DNA from: JAMXLO01 sp046735215
GTDB lineage: Bacteria; Pseudomonadota; Alphaproteobacteria; Acetobacterales; Acetobacteraceae
Direction: 5' to 3'
DNA length: 33,300 nucleotides
Assembly (NCBI GenBank): GCA_046735215.1
Contig: JBKPSV010000278.1
Coordinates: 1-33,300, forward strand
Position numbers and translations under genes: made by a program. Every line of letters begins with the position of its first letter. Within the stretch, counting starts at the first letter, position 1. The notes beneath the pieces are model-generated. The model did not search any database and was not told the origin of the DNA. It worked only from the letters and a program-made list of their open reading frames with translations. Of this stretch, positions 8,557-16,256 are shown in pieces.

Positions 8557-9867
8557 ATGAGGCGCATCGTCCTGGCGAACGAGACCGACTGGGATGGTTG
8601 GCGCAAGGCGACGCGGTCGCTGGTTCTCGCCGACATCCCGCCACAGGAGGTGCGCTGGGCGGTCCGTTCGCATGACGAGGAAGGTGATCCGCTGCGCGAG
8701 GAGCAGGGCAGCTTCGGCGTATCGAAGGCGCTGGTGTCGCTCGCTTCCCTGGCCATCCAGGCACGAGAGAAAAGTCGCTTCGACTTGCTCTATCGACTGG
8801 TGTGGCGGGCCAATGCCGGCGAGCGCGTCCTGGAACTGGATGCGGATGAAGAGGTGCGTCGCGCCCGAGGCCTCGCGTTCGCCGTGCGCGCGGAAGCGCA
8901 CCGGATGCGCACGCAAGTCCGTTTTTTGCCCGTTCAGGGCGCCGATCCTCGCTTACTCGGCTGGTACGAGCCTGCCCATTTCGTGCTGGAGGCGAATGCG
9001 CAGCTGATCGCCAGGCGGTTTGCGAAGCTGGTCTTCTCCATCATGACGCCTGAGGGGGGTGCGCACTGGGACTGCAAAGAACTGCGCTTCTCGCCGGGGG
9101 TCGAGCGCGACATCGTGCGCGACGACGCAGGATTGCGGTCCTGGTGGCGTGCGCACCATGCGCAGGTTCTGCAAGATGCTCGTGTCGGATGCGCGATCCC
9201 GCCTGCAGAAGAGCTGGATGAAGCGCCACGGCCACCCGATCTGCCATCCCTGGGACCCGTGGTCCTGCCGCTGGCACTGGACTCCTCGCTGCAAGAGGCC
9301 GTGCACGAGGCATCCGATTGCCGTCGTTGCCACCTATGGCAGCCGGCGACGCAGACGGTATTCGGCGAAGGGCCGGCGCATGCCAAGGTGATCTTCGTCG
9401 GCGAGCAGCCCGGCGATCAGGAGGACGTCATCGGCCGGCCATTCGTCGGTCCGGCCGGACAGATCATGGATCGGGCAATGGAGGAAGCCCGCCTCGATCG
9501 CCGAACGGTGTACATCACCAACGCCGTCAAGCACTTCAAATTCGAGCCGCGCGGCAAGCGACGGATCCACAAGACGCCTGAAACGCCAGAGATTCGCGCC
9601 TGCCGTTTCTGGCTGGACGTCGAACTGGTCCGGCTACAGCCCAAACTCGTGGTGGCCATGGGCGGAACGGCCGCGCGCGCGGTGCTCGGACGTGCCGTCA
9701 CCATCACGCGTGAACGCGGTCGGCCAATTGAGCTTGCCGATGGGCAATCCGCTTTCGTGACGGTGCATCCGTCGTTCCTGCTTCGTCTCCCGGATGAAGA
9801 GGCGAAGGCCCGCGAATATCGCGCCTTCGTTGCCGATCTGCGGAAGATAACGGAGCTGATCGGTTAG
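8557..9867 (+). CDS. udgX: DUF4130–UdgX fusion: uracil-DNA cross-linking protein of the UDG superfamily
   Basis: A 436-residue two-domain protein. Residues ~1–225 match DUF4130 ('DLLYRLVWRANAGERVL', 'GWYEPAHFVLEANAQLIARR', 'WDCKELRFSPGVERDI'), often found with DNA-repair genes. Residues ~230–436 are a family-4-like Fe-S uracil-DNA glycosylase: 'CRRC' (255–258), 'GEQPGDQEDVIGRPFVGPAG', and the UdgX-specific loop 'KRRIHKTPETPE' with the reactive His338. In characterised UdgX that His forms a covalent bond with the sugar after uracil excision. Cys349 is a further cluster-ligand candidate. His326 in 'AVKHFKF' sits where family 4 enzymes usually have Cys (my alignment by eye). A GGGAGG lies 12 bases before the ATG, which is long spacing. 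No radical-SAM partner gene is adjacent. Confidence 0.92.
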   Translation: MRRIVLANETDWDGWRKATRSLVLADIPPQEVRWAVRSHDEEGDPLREEQGSFGVSKALVSLASLAIQAREKSRFDLLYRLVWRANAGERVLELDADEEVRRARGLAFAVRAEAHRMRTQVRFLPVQGADPRLLGWYEPAHFVLEANAQLIARRFAKLVFSIMTPEGGAHWDCKELRFSPGVERDIVRDDAGLRSWWRAHHAQVLQDARVGCAIPPAEELDEAPRPPDLPSLGPVVLPLALDSSLQEAVHEASDCRRCHLWQPATQTVFGEGPAHAKVIFVGEQPGDQEDVIGRPFVGPAGQIMDRAMEEARLDRRTVYITNAVKHFKFEPRGKRRIHKTPETPEIRACRFWLDVELVRLQPKLVVAMGGTAARAVLGRAVTITRERGRPIELADGQSAFVTVHPSFLLRLPDEEAKAREYRAFVADLRKITELIG

Positions 9868-9910
9868 AGCGGGATGACCGGAGGGGAATCGCCGGAGGCC
9901 TGAAACGCGC

Positions 9911-9962
9911 GATAAAAACAATAACCGGAGCAGGAGGCGCGTCCTTCAGCGCGCATCTGCTC
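9911..9962 (-). terminator. Intrinsic terminator of the response regulator gene
   Basis: Read on the reverse strand, an outer stem GAGCAG/CTGCTC (arms 9957–9962 and 9928–9933) encloses an inner 5-bp stem GCGCG/CGCGC (9950–9954 and 9937–9941). A T-rich stretch, 'TTATTGTTTTTATC', follows at 9911–9924. The first stem base overlaps the stop codon of the response regulator. On the forward strand no T-run follows the hairpin, so it probably serves only the reverse gene. Confidence 0.6.
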
Positions 9963-10684
9963 TAGGCCAGCTCAGATGCAGGAACGCCTTCCGGGTCCAA
10001 CCGATATCCGCCGCCTTCAGTAACTAGAAGGCGTGCGTTCGCGGGGTCCGGTTCGATCTTTTGGCGTAGTCGATAGATGTGTGTCTCCAGCGTATGCGTG
10101 GTAACGGCGGCGTTGTAGCCCCACACCTCATTCAACAGCACCTGCCGCGCCACCGACCGCGTGCCCGCCCGATACAGAAACTTAAGGATCGCCGCTTCTT
10201 TCTCAGTCAGTCTGATCCGGCGGTTTTTGGCGGTATCCTGCAGCAGTTTCGCCGAAGGACGAAACGTGTAGGGTCCAATAGTGAAGACGGCATCCTCGCT
10301 GTTCTCGAAGATACGCAGCTGTGCTCGCAGCCTTGCGAGCAGCTCGTTCAACCGGAAAGGCTTGGCGATATAGTCGTTGGCACCGGAATCGAGCCCGCGT
10401 ACCACGTCCGTTTCCGTGTCCGACCCGGTCAACATGACGATCGGCATCTTCTGGCCCTGTTTGCGCAGCCGCGTGCACAGATCCCGCCCGTCCCCATCCG
10501 GAAGGCTCACATCGAGGATAACGGCGTCAAACCTCGCATCCCTGGCGCTCAGCTTTTCCTCGGCTTCGGCGATCGTCGCCGCCGAGATCGCCGTGAACTC
10601 GCCGTCGACCGCCAGCTGATCCGCCAATGTTTCGCGCAACACGGCATCGTCATCTACGATCAGGATCGGTCGCTCTGCCGACAT
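9962..10684 (-). CDS. OmpR/PhoB-family response regulator
   Basis: A 240-residue two-component regulator. The receiver domain (residues ~5–120) has the acidic pocket 'VDDD' (11–13), phospho-acceptor Asp58 ('AVILDVSLPDGDG'), switch Thr86 ('IVMLTGSD') and conserved Lys108 ('YIAKPF'). The C-terminal winged helix (~130–230) includes 'RLTEKEAAILKFL' and 'TTHTLETHIYRLRQKIEPD', the OmpR recognition-helix region. It should bind DNA direct repeats when phosphorylated. No histidine kinase is adjacent, so it is an orphan in this window. It is divergent from ribA across a 316-base gap and is followed by a clear terminator. Confidence 0.93.
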   Translation of the reverse strand: MSAERPILIVDDDAVLRETLADQLAVDGEFTAISAATIAEAEEKLSARDARFDAVILDVSLPDGDGRDLCTRLRKQGQKMPIVMLTGSDTETDVVRGLDSGANDYIAKPFRLNELLARLRAQLRIFENSEDAVFTIGPYTFRPSAKLLQDTAKNRRIRLTEKEAAILKFLYRAGTRSVARQVLLNEVWGYNAAVTTHTLETHIYRLRQKIEPDPANARLLVTEGGGYRLDPEGVPASELA

Positions 10685-11000
10685 CTCAGTTCACCTCTCC
10701 GTTCCTGGCCAAAAGGCACGCCCATTTCAATTTGCGGCTATTACCGCGCGGCAGCTACAAGTGCCACGGTACGCGGTGCCGGCGTTGGAATCTCACAAAC
10801 ATCATCATTCCACCGCGATTCGGTGCCTCGCAAGACGCTCACATTTCTGTGAGTCCAACCGAGACATTCAGGCATCCCCGCCATATAGTCTCTTTACAGG
10901 CATCACAGGGCAGGAGACGCTCCGTCAGCCGGTCGAGAGACAGGTTTGTCGGCAATCGTGACAAAAGTTAGCCGTCTTTGTTCCATATCCATGCAAGCCG
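10685..11000. other. Divergent intergenic region between response regulator and ribA
   Basis: No convincing gene is present in these 316 bases. Two things can be pointed to. A 6-bp perfect dyad, CTCACA-TTTC-TGTGAG, lies at 10838–10853 and could be an operator. A sigma-70-like pair GAGACA (10861–10866), 17 bases, TATAGT (10884–10889) on the forward strand could drive ribA from about 110 bases upstream. I saw nothing resembling an FMN riboswitch. Confidence 0.35.
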
Positions 11001-12155
11001 ATGAAACATGTCCTTCCGACTGATCAAAACCCCATGACCGGACAGGACGACGCTGCGCCGGACGCAGAGGTCCTGCGACTGCGCAAGGTGCACCGTGCAG
11101 CCACTGACCTGCGGCGCGGCGCGCCGGTCGTGCTCTCCGGCGAAGCGCCGCTGGTGCTGCTCGCCGCAGAAACCGCGGGCGCTCGCGGGTTGCTCGAATT
11201 TGACCAACTCGCTGGCGAGCCGCGCGTGCTGCTGCTCGCTGCGATGCGTGCCGCGGCGGTGCTGCATCGGCCGGTAGAGCAAGGCGCACGAATTGTCGCC
11301 CTAAAACTCGGCAAGGAGTTGCTGGCACCGGAGCCGCTGCGCGGACTGGCTGACCCGACGGTCGAGGAACTGCTGCCAGCCGACCCCGAAGAGGCGCCGG
11401 TCCCGGGATTGGCGGCAGCAGCGCTTATCCTAGCCAAATTGGCGAGGCTGCTACCGGCGGTGCTGGCCGCGCCACTTGCTCCGACAGCAGAAGACCAGGC
11501 CAGGCAGCTTGATCTGCTTGTGGTGCCGGCCGCCGATCTTCTGAACTATCCAAACGCTGCGGCGGCCAGCCTCCGCCAGATTGCCTCGGCCCGCGTGCCA
11601 CTGGAGAATGCAGCGGACGCGCGGGTGATCGCATTCCGCACCGAGGGTGCCGCCATCGAGCACCTGGCCATCATGGTTGGGCGACCCGAGGAGGCCGAAG
11701 CGCCGCTCGTCCGCATTCATTCCGAATGCTTCACCGGGGATCTACTCGGCAGCCTGCGCTGCGACTGCGGCCTGCAGTTGCGCGGAGCGGTCGCGCGGAT
11801 GGCGGAGGAGGGGGCTGGCGTATTGCTCTACCTCGCTCAGGAGGGCCGCAATATCGGGTTGGTGAACAAGCTGCGGGCATACAAGCTGCAGGATCGCGGG
11901 CTCGATACGCTGGATGCGAACCGGGCACTCGGATGGGGCGCCGATGAACGAAACTTCCTGATAGCGGCAACGATGCTGCAGGCGCTCGGGCTGCATCGGG
12001 TCAGGCTCTTGACCAACAACCCCGACAAGCTGGCGGCACTTGCCGAGTGTGGTGTCGAGGTGGTGGGCCGCGAAGCGCATGCCTTCGCACCGAATGGCAT
12101 CAATGACTACTATCTGGCGACCAAGGCGGAACGCTTCGGCCACTTGCTCGACTGA
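11001..12155 (+). CDS. ribA: GTP cyclohydrolase II
   Basis: A 384-residue protein. The C-terminal ~200 residues are GTP cyclohydrolase II: 'HSECFTGDLLGSLRCDCGLQ' gives the zinc ligands Cys243, Cys254 and Cys256, and 'YLAQEGRNIGLVNKLRAYKL' is the GTP-binding/catalytic block. The enzyme opens GTP to 2,5-diamino-6-ribosylamino-pyrimidinone 5'-phosphate, the first step of riboflavin synthesis. The N-terminal ~180 residues ('LRKVHRAATDLRRGAPVVL' onward) are an extra domain seen in many alphaproteobacterial RibA proteins; there is no RibB active site in it. No good Shine-Dalgarno precedes 11001, and ATG 11034 is an alternative start. The L,D-transpeptidase gene begins one base after the stop. Confidence 0.93.
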   Translation: MKHVLPTDQNPMTGQDDAAPDAEVLRLRKVHRAATDLRRGAPVVLSGEAPLVLLAAETAGARGLLEFDQLAGEPRVLLLAAMRAAAVLHRPVEQGARIVALKLGKELLAPEPLRGLADPTVEELLPADPEEAPVPGLAAAALILAKLARLLPAVLAAPLAPTAEDQARQLDLLVVPAADLLNYPNAAAASLRQIASARVPLENAADARVIAFRTEGAAIEHLAIMVGRPEEAEAPLVRIHSECFTGDLLGSLRCDCGLQLRGAVARMAEEGAGVLLYLAQEGRNIGLVNKLRAYKLQDRGLDTLDANRALGWGADERNFLIAATMLQALGLHRVRLLTNNPDKLAALAECGVEVVGREAHAFAPNGINDYYLATKAERFGHLLD

Positions 12156-12156
12156 T

Positions 12157-12660
12157 ATGCGCGCCATTGTCCATCCGCAGGGCCGGTTGCTGACTGCCGC
12201 TGGCATGGCATTTCGGGTGGCACTCGGACGTGGCGGAGCCCGCGCGGACAAGCAGGAGGGCGACGGCGCGACGCCAACCGGGCTGATGCCTCTTCGCCGG
12301 GTGCTGTTTCGCGCCGACCGGATCCGTGCCCCGGAATGCGCGGTGCCGACCGAACCGGTCGCACCGGACGACGCCTGGTGTGACGACATCAACCGGCCAG
12401 AATACAACCGCATGATCCGTCTTCCACACGACGGACATTACGAAGAGCTGTGGCGGCAGGATGGTCTGTATGACCTGATCGGCGTCCTCGGATGGAACGA
12501 TAGTCCGGTGCAGCGCGGGCGCGGGTCGGCCATCTTCCTCCATGTAGCGCGCGCCGATTACGCGCCGACCGAGGGATGCATCGCTCTAGCACTCGGTGAT
12601 CTGCGGCAAGTGCTGGGGAGGGGACTGACCGAGGTCCTGGTGCTGAGCGGCAGCTCCTGA
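12157..12660 (+). CDS. L,D-transpeptidase (YkuD) family protein
   Basis: A 167-residue protein from the ATG one base after the ribA stop; the frame is open further upstream, but that part overlaps ribA and does not look coding. It has 'DGATPTGLMPLRRVLF' (YkuD 'GxTPxGxF'-type start) and the catalytic segment 'IFLHVARADYAPTEGCIALA' with His129 and nucleophile Cys141. YkuD enzymes cross-link peptidoglycan stem peptides at L- and D-centres. No signal peptide or membrane anchor is visible, which is odd for a periplasmic cross-linker. Either export uses another route or this subgroup acts elsewhere. Tight spacing implies translational coupling to ribA. Confidence 0.85.
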   Translation: MRAIVHPQGRLLTAAGMAFRVALGRGGARADKQEGDGATPTGLMPLRRVLFRADRIRAPECAVPTEPVAPDDAWCDDINRPEYNRMIRLPHDGHYEELWRQDGLYDLIGVLGWNDSPVQRGRGSAIFLHVARADYAPTEGCIALALGDLRQVLGRGLTEVLVLSGSS

Positions 12661-12675
12661 CGTGAGGGCATTTCC

Positions 12676-12705
12676 TTGACCCCGGCGCTGCCGGCTCCCC
12701 ATAGT
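12676..12705 (+). promoter_or_regulatory. Candidate sigma-70 promoter of ileS
   Basis: TTGACC (12676–12681, 5/6 to the -35 consensus), an 18-base spacer and CATAGT (12700–12705, 4/6 to the -10 consensus). Transcription would start near 12712, giving an ileS leader of roughly 115 bases that contains the hairpin at 12748–12771. Confidence 0.4.
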
Positions 12706-12747
12706 CGGGCCTATGTCGCAGGTGTATAGGCACGCGCGAATTACTGG

Positions 12748-12771
12748 CCCGGCGGCTCGCTGAGCGCCGGG
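12748..12771 (+). promoter_or_regulatory. Strong hairpin in the ileS 5' leader
   Basis: Arms CCCGGCG (12748–12754) and CGCCGGG (12765–12771) pair perfectly and enclose CTC/GAG with loop GCT, giving ten base pairs with one bulged G. There is no T-run after it, so it is not an obvious terminator. It overlaps the end of a 16-codon upstream ORF (12713–12763). A role in ileS expression is inference. Confidence 0.4.
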
Positions 12772-12826
12772 ACCACCACTGACGCGCCTGCACACCCCTG
12801 AAGCGGCATCAGCCGCCGGATCTGCC

Positions 12827-15634
12827 ATGAACGATGCCCCGACTGACCCCGCCCAGCGTGATTACCGCGATACCGTCTTCCTGCCGCAGACCAGTTTCCC
12901 GATGCGCGGCGATCTGCCGAAGCGCGAGCCGCAGATCCTCGCGCGATGGGAGAAGATGGACCTGTGGTCGCGTATTCGCACAGCCTCACGCGGCCGGCCG
13001 AAATTCATCCTGCATGATGGGCCACCCTATGCGAACGGCAACATCCATATCGGCACCGCGCTGAACAAGATCCACAAGGACGTCATCAACCGCACCCGAC
13101 AGATGGCTGGCTTTGACGCCGACTACATTCCCGGTTGGGACTGCCACGGCCTGCCGATCGAGTGGAAGATCGAGGAACAGTATCGCGAGGCGAAGAAGGA
13201 TAAGGACGCGGTCCCGGTGCTCGACTTCCGCGCCGAGTGTCGCGCCTATGCCGAGCATTGGCTGGCGGTGCAGATGGCCGAATTCCGCCGTCTCGGCGTC
13301 GAGGGCAACTGGCGCGAACGCTACTCGACCATGGACTTCGGATCCGAAGCGGCGATCGCCTCAGAGATCTGCAAGTTCCTGCTGAACGGTGCGCTGTATC
13401 GCGGGTTGCGACCGGTGCTGTGGTCGCCGGTAGAGAAGACCGCGCTGGCCGAGGCCGAGGTCGAATACCATGACCACACCTCGCACACGGTGTGGGTGCG
13501 GTTCCCGGTGGTGCGGTCGCCTACGCACGCCTTGGCCGGCGCCGCACTGGTGATCTGGACCACGACGCCCTGGACCATTCCAGGCAATCGTGCGATCGCG
13601 GCGGGGGCAGACTTCGACTATGCCGTACTGCACGTCGACGGCATCGAGAACAGTTCGCGCGCTCGTGTCGGCGAGACGCTGATCGTCGGGCTGGAACTGC
13701 TGCCGCAGTTCTGTAAGGACGTCGGCATCGCCGCCCATCACGTCCAGCACGTGTTCAAGGGAAGCGAACTCGTCGGCTCGGTCTGCCGCCATCCGCTGCG
13801 TGGCGAGGGCTACGATTTCGAGGTGCCGGTGCTGCTGGGTGACTTCGTCACCACCGAGGCGGGCACCGGTCTTGTACACATCGCACCGAATGCTGGCGCC
13901 GACGATTTCGACCTGGGACGCGAGCACGGGCTGGAGGTCGCCGACACTGTGGGCGATGACGGCACGTTCAACGCCTGGGTGCCGCTGTTCGCCGGTCTGC
14001 ATGTCTACAAGGCGCACGACCAGGTCGCCGCAGCCTTGGACAAAGCCGGCACGCTGCTGGGGCGCGGCAAGCTGGTGCACTCCTATCCGCACTCCTGGCG
14101 GTCCAAGGCGCCGCTGATCTTCCGCGCCACGCCGAACTGGTTCATCCGACTGGATGGTCCCGACGGCATTCGCAGCAAGGCGCTCGAAGCGATCGCGGCG
14201 ACGCACTTCGTGCCCGAGCAGGGACGCAACCGGCTGGGCTCGATGGTCGCCAGCCGTCCGGACTGGTGCATCAGCCGTCAGCGCGCCTGGGGCGTGCCGA
14301 TCACGGCATTCGTCGACAAGAGCACCGGCGAACCGCTGCGCGATCCGGCGGTCGTGAATCGTATCGTCGAGGCGTTCAAATCGGAGGGCGCGGACAGCTG
14401 GTATTCTTCGGCGCCTGCGCGCTTTCTTGGCAACGACCGCAATCCGGACGACTACGAGCAGGTGATGGACATCGTGGACGTTTGGTTCGAGTCAGGCTCG
14501 ACCCACGCATTCACCCTGGAGGCGCGCAATCTGCCATGGCCGGCTGATCTCTACCTGGAGGGGTCGGATCAGCATCGCGGTTGGTTTCAGTCGTCCCTGC
14601 TCGAGGCGGTGGGCACGCGTGGTGTCGCGCCGTTCAAAGCCGTGGTGACCGATGGCTTCGTGATGGACGAGCAGGGACGCAAGATGTCGAAGTCCCTGGG
14701 CAACGTCACCGCGCCGCAGGAGGTCGCCGACAAGTTCGGCGTCGATATCCTGCGGCTTTGGGTGATGATGTCCGATACCTCGGAAGACCTGCGCATCGGG
14801 CCGGAGATCCTGAAGCAGCAGGTCGAGCTGTATCGTCGGCTGCGCAACACCCTGCGCTGGCTGCTCGGCAGTCTTGCCGGCTTCGCCGAGCCCGAGCGGG
14901 TCGATTATGCGGACATGCCCGAGCTTGAGAAATGGGTATTGCACCGGCTGACCGAGCTGGACGCGCGCATCCGCGCCTCGGTGCAGAGCTATGACTGGAC
15001 CGGCGTGTATCCGGAGCTGCACAATTTGTGCGCTACGGATCTGTCGGCGTTCTATTTCGACATCCGCAAGGACGCGATCTACTGCGACCGGCCCGACAGC
15101 CTGCGTCGCCGGGCGGCGCGCACGGTGCTCGACCACCTGCATCGTTGCCTGGCCGCCTGGCTCGCCCCGGTACTATGCTTCACCGCCGAAGAGGCGTGGT
15201 GTGCACGATTCGGCGAGGGCGACAGCGTGCACCTGCAGTTGTTTCCGGAACTACCCCCCGTGTGGCGCAATGAGGCGCTCGCCGCGCGATGGGAGACGAT
15301 CCGCGCGATCCGCCGCCGGATCACCGTACCGATCGAAGAGGCGCGCCGAGCCAACACGCTAGGGTCGTCACTGCAGGCCGCCGTCGCACTGCCGCTAAAG
15401 CCGGAACACGAGCTGTTGCTGACCGAGGAGCAGTGGGCGGAGGTTGCGATCGTTTCCAACGTAACCATTGCATCCGATCCGGAAGAGCCGCCGGCGGCGA
15501 TCGAGCCGGCGCCCGGCAGCAAGTGTGCGCGCTGTTGGCGTGTGCTGCCCGAGGTGGGCGCGCAGCCTGGACACCCGACGCTGTGCGCCCGCTGCACCGA
15601 CGCCGTGGAATCGGGCCTGGTCTGCCGCGCGTAA
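12827..15634 (+). CDS. ileS: Isoleucyl-tRNA synthetase
   Basis: A 935-residue class I synthetase that charges tRNA-Ile. The HIGH motif is in 'PYANGNIHIGTALNK' (HIGT at residues 74–77). The editing (CP1) domain lies between about residues 200 and 400. The KMSKS loop is in 'GRKMSKSLGN' (619–623). A C-terminal zinc finger is formed by 'CARCW' near 903 and 'CARC' near 926. Length and zinc finger fit the bacterial ileS1 type. It heads the forward set ileS–lspA–BamF-type lipoprotein, an order common in alphaproteobacteria. No strong Shine-Dalgarno precedes the ATG. Confidence 0.97.
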   Translation: MNDAPTDPAQRDYRDTVFLPQTSFPMRGDLPKREPQILARWEKMDLWSRIRTASRGRPKFILHDGPPYANGNIHIGTALNKIHKDVINRTRQMAGFDADYIPGWDCHGLPIEWKIEEQYREAKKDKDAVPVLDFRAECRAYAEHWLAVQMAEFRRLGVEGNWRERYSTMDFGSEAAIASEICKFLLNGALYRGLRPVLWSPVEKTALAEAEVEYHDHTSHTVWVRFPVVRSPTHALAGAALVIWTTTPWTIPGNRAIAAGADFDYAVLHVDGIENSSRARVGETLIVGLELLPQFCKDVGIAAHHVQHVFKGSELVGSVCRHPLRGEGYDFEVPVLLGDFVTTEAGTGLVHIAPNAGADDFDLGREHGLEVADTVGDDGTFNAWVPLFAGLHVYKAHDQVAAALDKAGTLLGRGKLVHSYPHSWRSKAPLIFRATPNWFIRLDGPDGIRSKALEAIAATHFVPEQGRNRLGSMVASRPDWCISRQRAWGVPITAFVDKSTGEPLRDPAVVNRIVEAFKSEGADSWYSSAPARFLGNDRNPDDYEQVMDIVDVWFESGSTHAFTLEARNLPWPADLYLEGSDQHRGWFQSSLLEAVGTRGVAPFKAVVTDGFVMDEQGRKMSKSLGNVTAPQEVADKFGVDILRLWVMMSDTSEDLRIGPEILKQQVELYRRLRNTLRWLLGSLAGFAEPERVDYADMPELEKWVLHRLTELDARIRASVQSYDWTGVYPELHNLCATDLSAFYFDIRKDAIYCDRPDSLRRRAARTVLDHLHRCLAAWLAPVLCFTAEEAWCARFGEGDSVHLQLFPELPPVWRNEALAARWETIRAIRRRITVPIEEARRANTLGSSLQAAVALPLKPEHELLLTEEQWAEVAIVSNVTIASDPEEPPAAIEPAPGSKCARCWRVLPEVGAQPGHPTLCARCTDAVESGLVCRA

Positions 15635-15650
15635 TGCGCGTCAGCCAACT

Positions 15651-15709
15651 CTCCCCCTCCCCTCGCGGGAGGGGAGCCTGCCCCGGACGCGATCCGGGGG
15701 CGGGGGGAG
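15651..15709 (+). repeat. Alphaproteobacterial interspersed repeat forming a three-way junction, overlapping the lspA ribosome binding site
   Basis: The ileS–lspA gap holds three nested perfect stems. The outer stem is CTCCCC (15651–15656) with GGGGAG (15704–15709). Hairpin A is CTCCCCTC/GAGGGGAG, 8 bp, at 15657–15676. Hairpin B is CCCCGGA/TCCGGGG, 7 bp, at 15681–15699. The element looks like the common repeat whose translations read 'SPSPRGRG' and 'CPGRDPG'. Its last arm contains the GGAGG-like Shine-Dalgarno of lspA. Confidence 0.6.
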
Positions 15710-15716
15710 GGGACGG

Positions 15717-16214
15717 ATGACCCGAAACCGCCTGACGCTTCTCGGTGCCGTCGCGGCCCTGGTCGTGCTGGTCGCCGATCAGGTCAGCAAGTGGTGGGTC
15801 GTTGACGTGCTGCACTTGCCCCAGGTCGGTCAGATCGTGCTGTTGCCGGTGCTGAACTTCACCATGGTCTGGAACCGCGGCGTCACCTTCGGCCTGCTGA
15901 CCAGCTTCGGCGATTCGAGCTATCTGCTGCTCGCCGCAATCGCTCTCGCGGTGGTCATCGCGCTCGTGGTGTGGCTGCGCCGTGCCGAATCGCGGCTGGT
16001 CGCGATTTCGCTCGGTGCCATCGTGGGCGGTGCGCTGGCCAACGTCATCGACCGGCTTCGCTTCGGCGCCGTGATCGACTTCATCCACGCCCATATCGGC
16101 GATTGGTCCTGGTACGTCTTCAACCTGGCGGACGCGGCCATTGTCTGCGGGGTTGCCGCCCTGGTGATCGACAGCCTGCTCCCGCGCGCCCGTCGTGCCA
16201 CGCCGGCCAGTTGA
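15717..16214 (+). CDS. lspA: Signal peptidase II (lipoprotein signal peptidase)
   Basis: A 165-residue inner-membrane aspartic protease with four hydrophobic helices. The catalytic dyad is visible: Asp112 in 'NVIDRLRFGAVIDFI' and Asp139 in 'FNLADAAI', both LspA signature blocks. 'NRGVTFGLL' is the conserved region after the first periplasmic loop. It removes signal peptides from prolipoproteins before the lipidated Cys. The start at 15717 is set by GGGAGGGG just upstream; the frame is open further 5' only through overlap with ileS. The next gene encodes a lipoprotein that would be a substrate. Expression may be affected by the repeat that covers its ribosome binding site. Confidence 0.95.
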   Translation: MTRNRLTLLGAVAALVVLVADQVSKWWVVDVLHLPQVGQIVLLPVLNFTMVWNRGVTFGLLTSFGDSSYLLLAAIALAVVIALVVWLRRAESRLVAISLGAIVGGALANVIDRLRFGAVIDFIHAHIGDWSWYVFNLADAAIVCGVAALVIDSLLPRARRATPAS

Positions 16215-16256
16215 GGTGCTTGCGGCGCGCTTCGTTCTGCGGTTAGAAAAACGCTG

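Noticed and set aside
10685..11000. FMN riboswitch upstream of ribA
   Set aside because: None of the conserved RFN-element segments is visible in the gap.
13361..15142. Two long reverse-strand frames inside ileS
   Set aside because: They mirror the ileS reading frame and show no domain signature; ileS is complete and intact.
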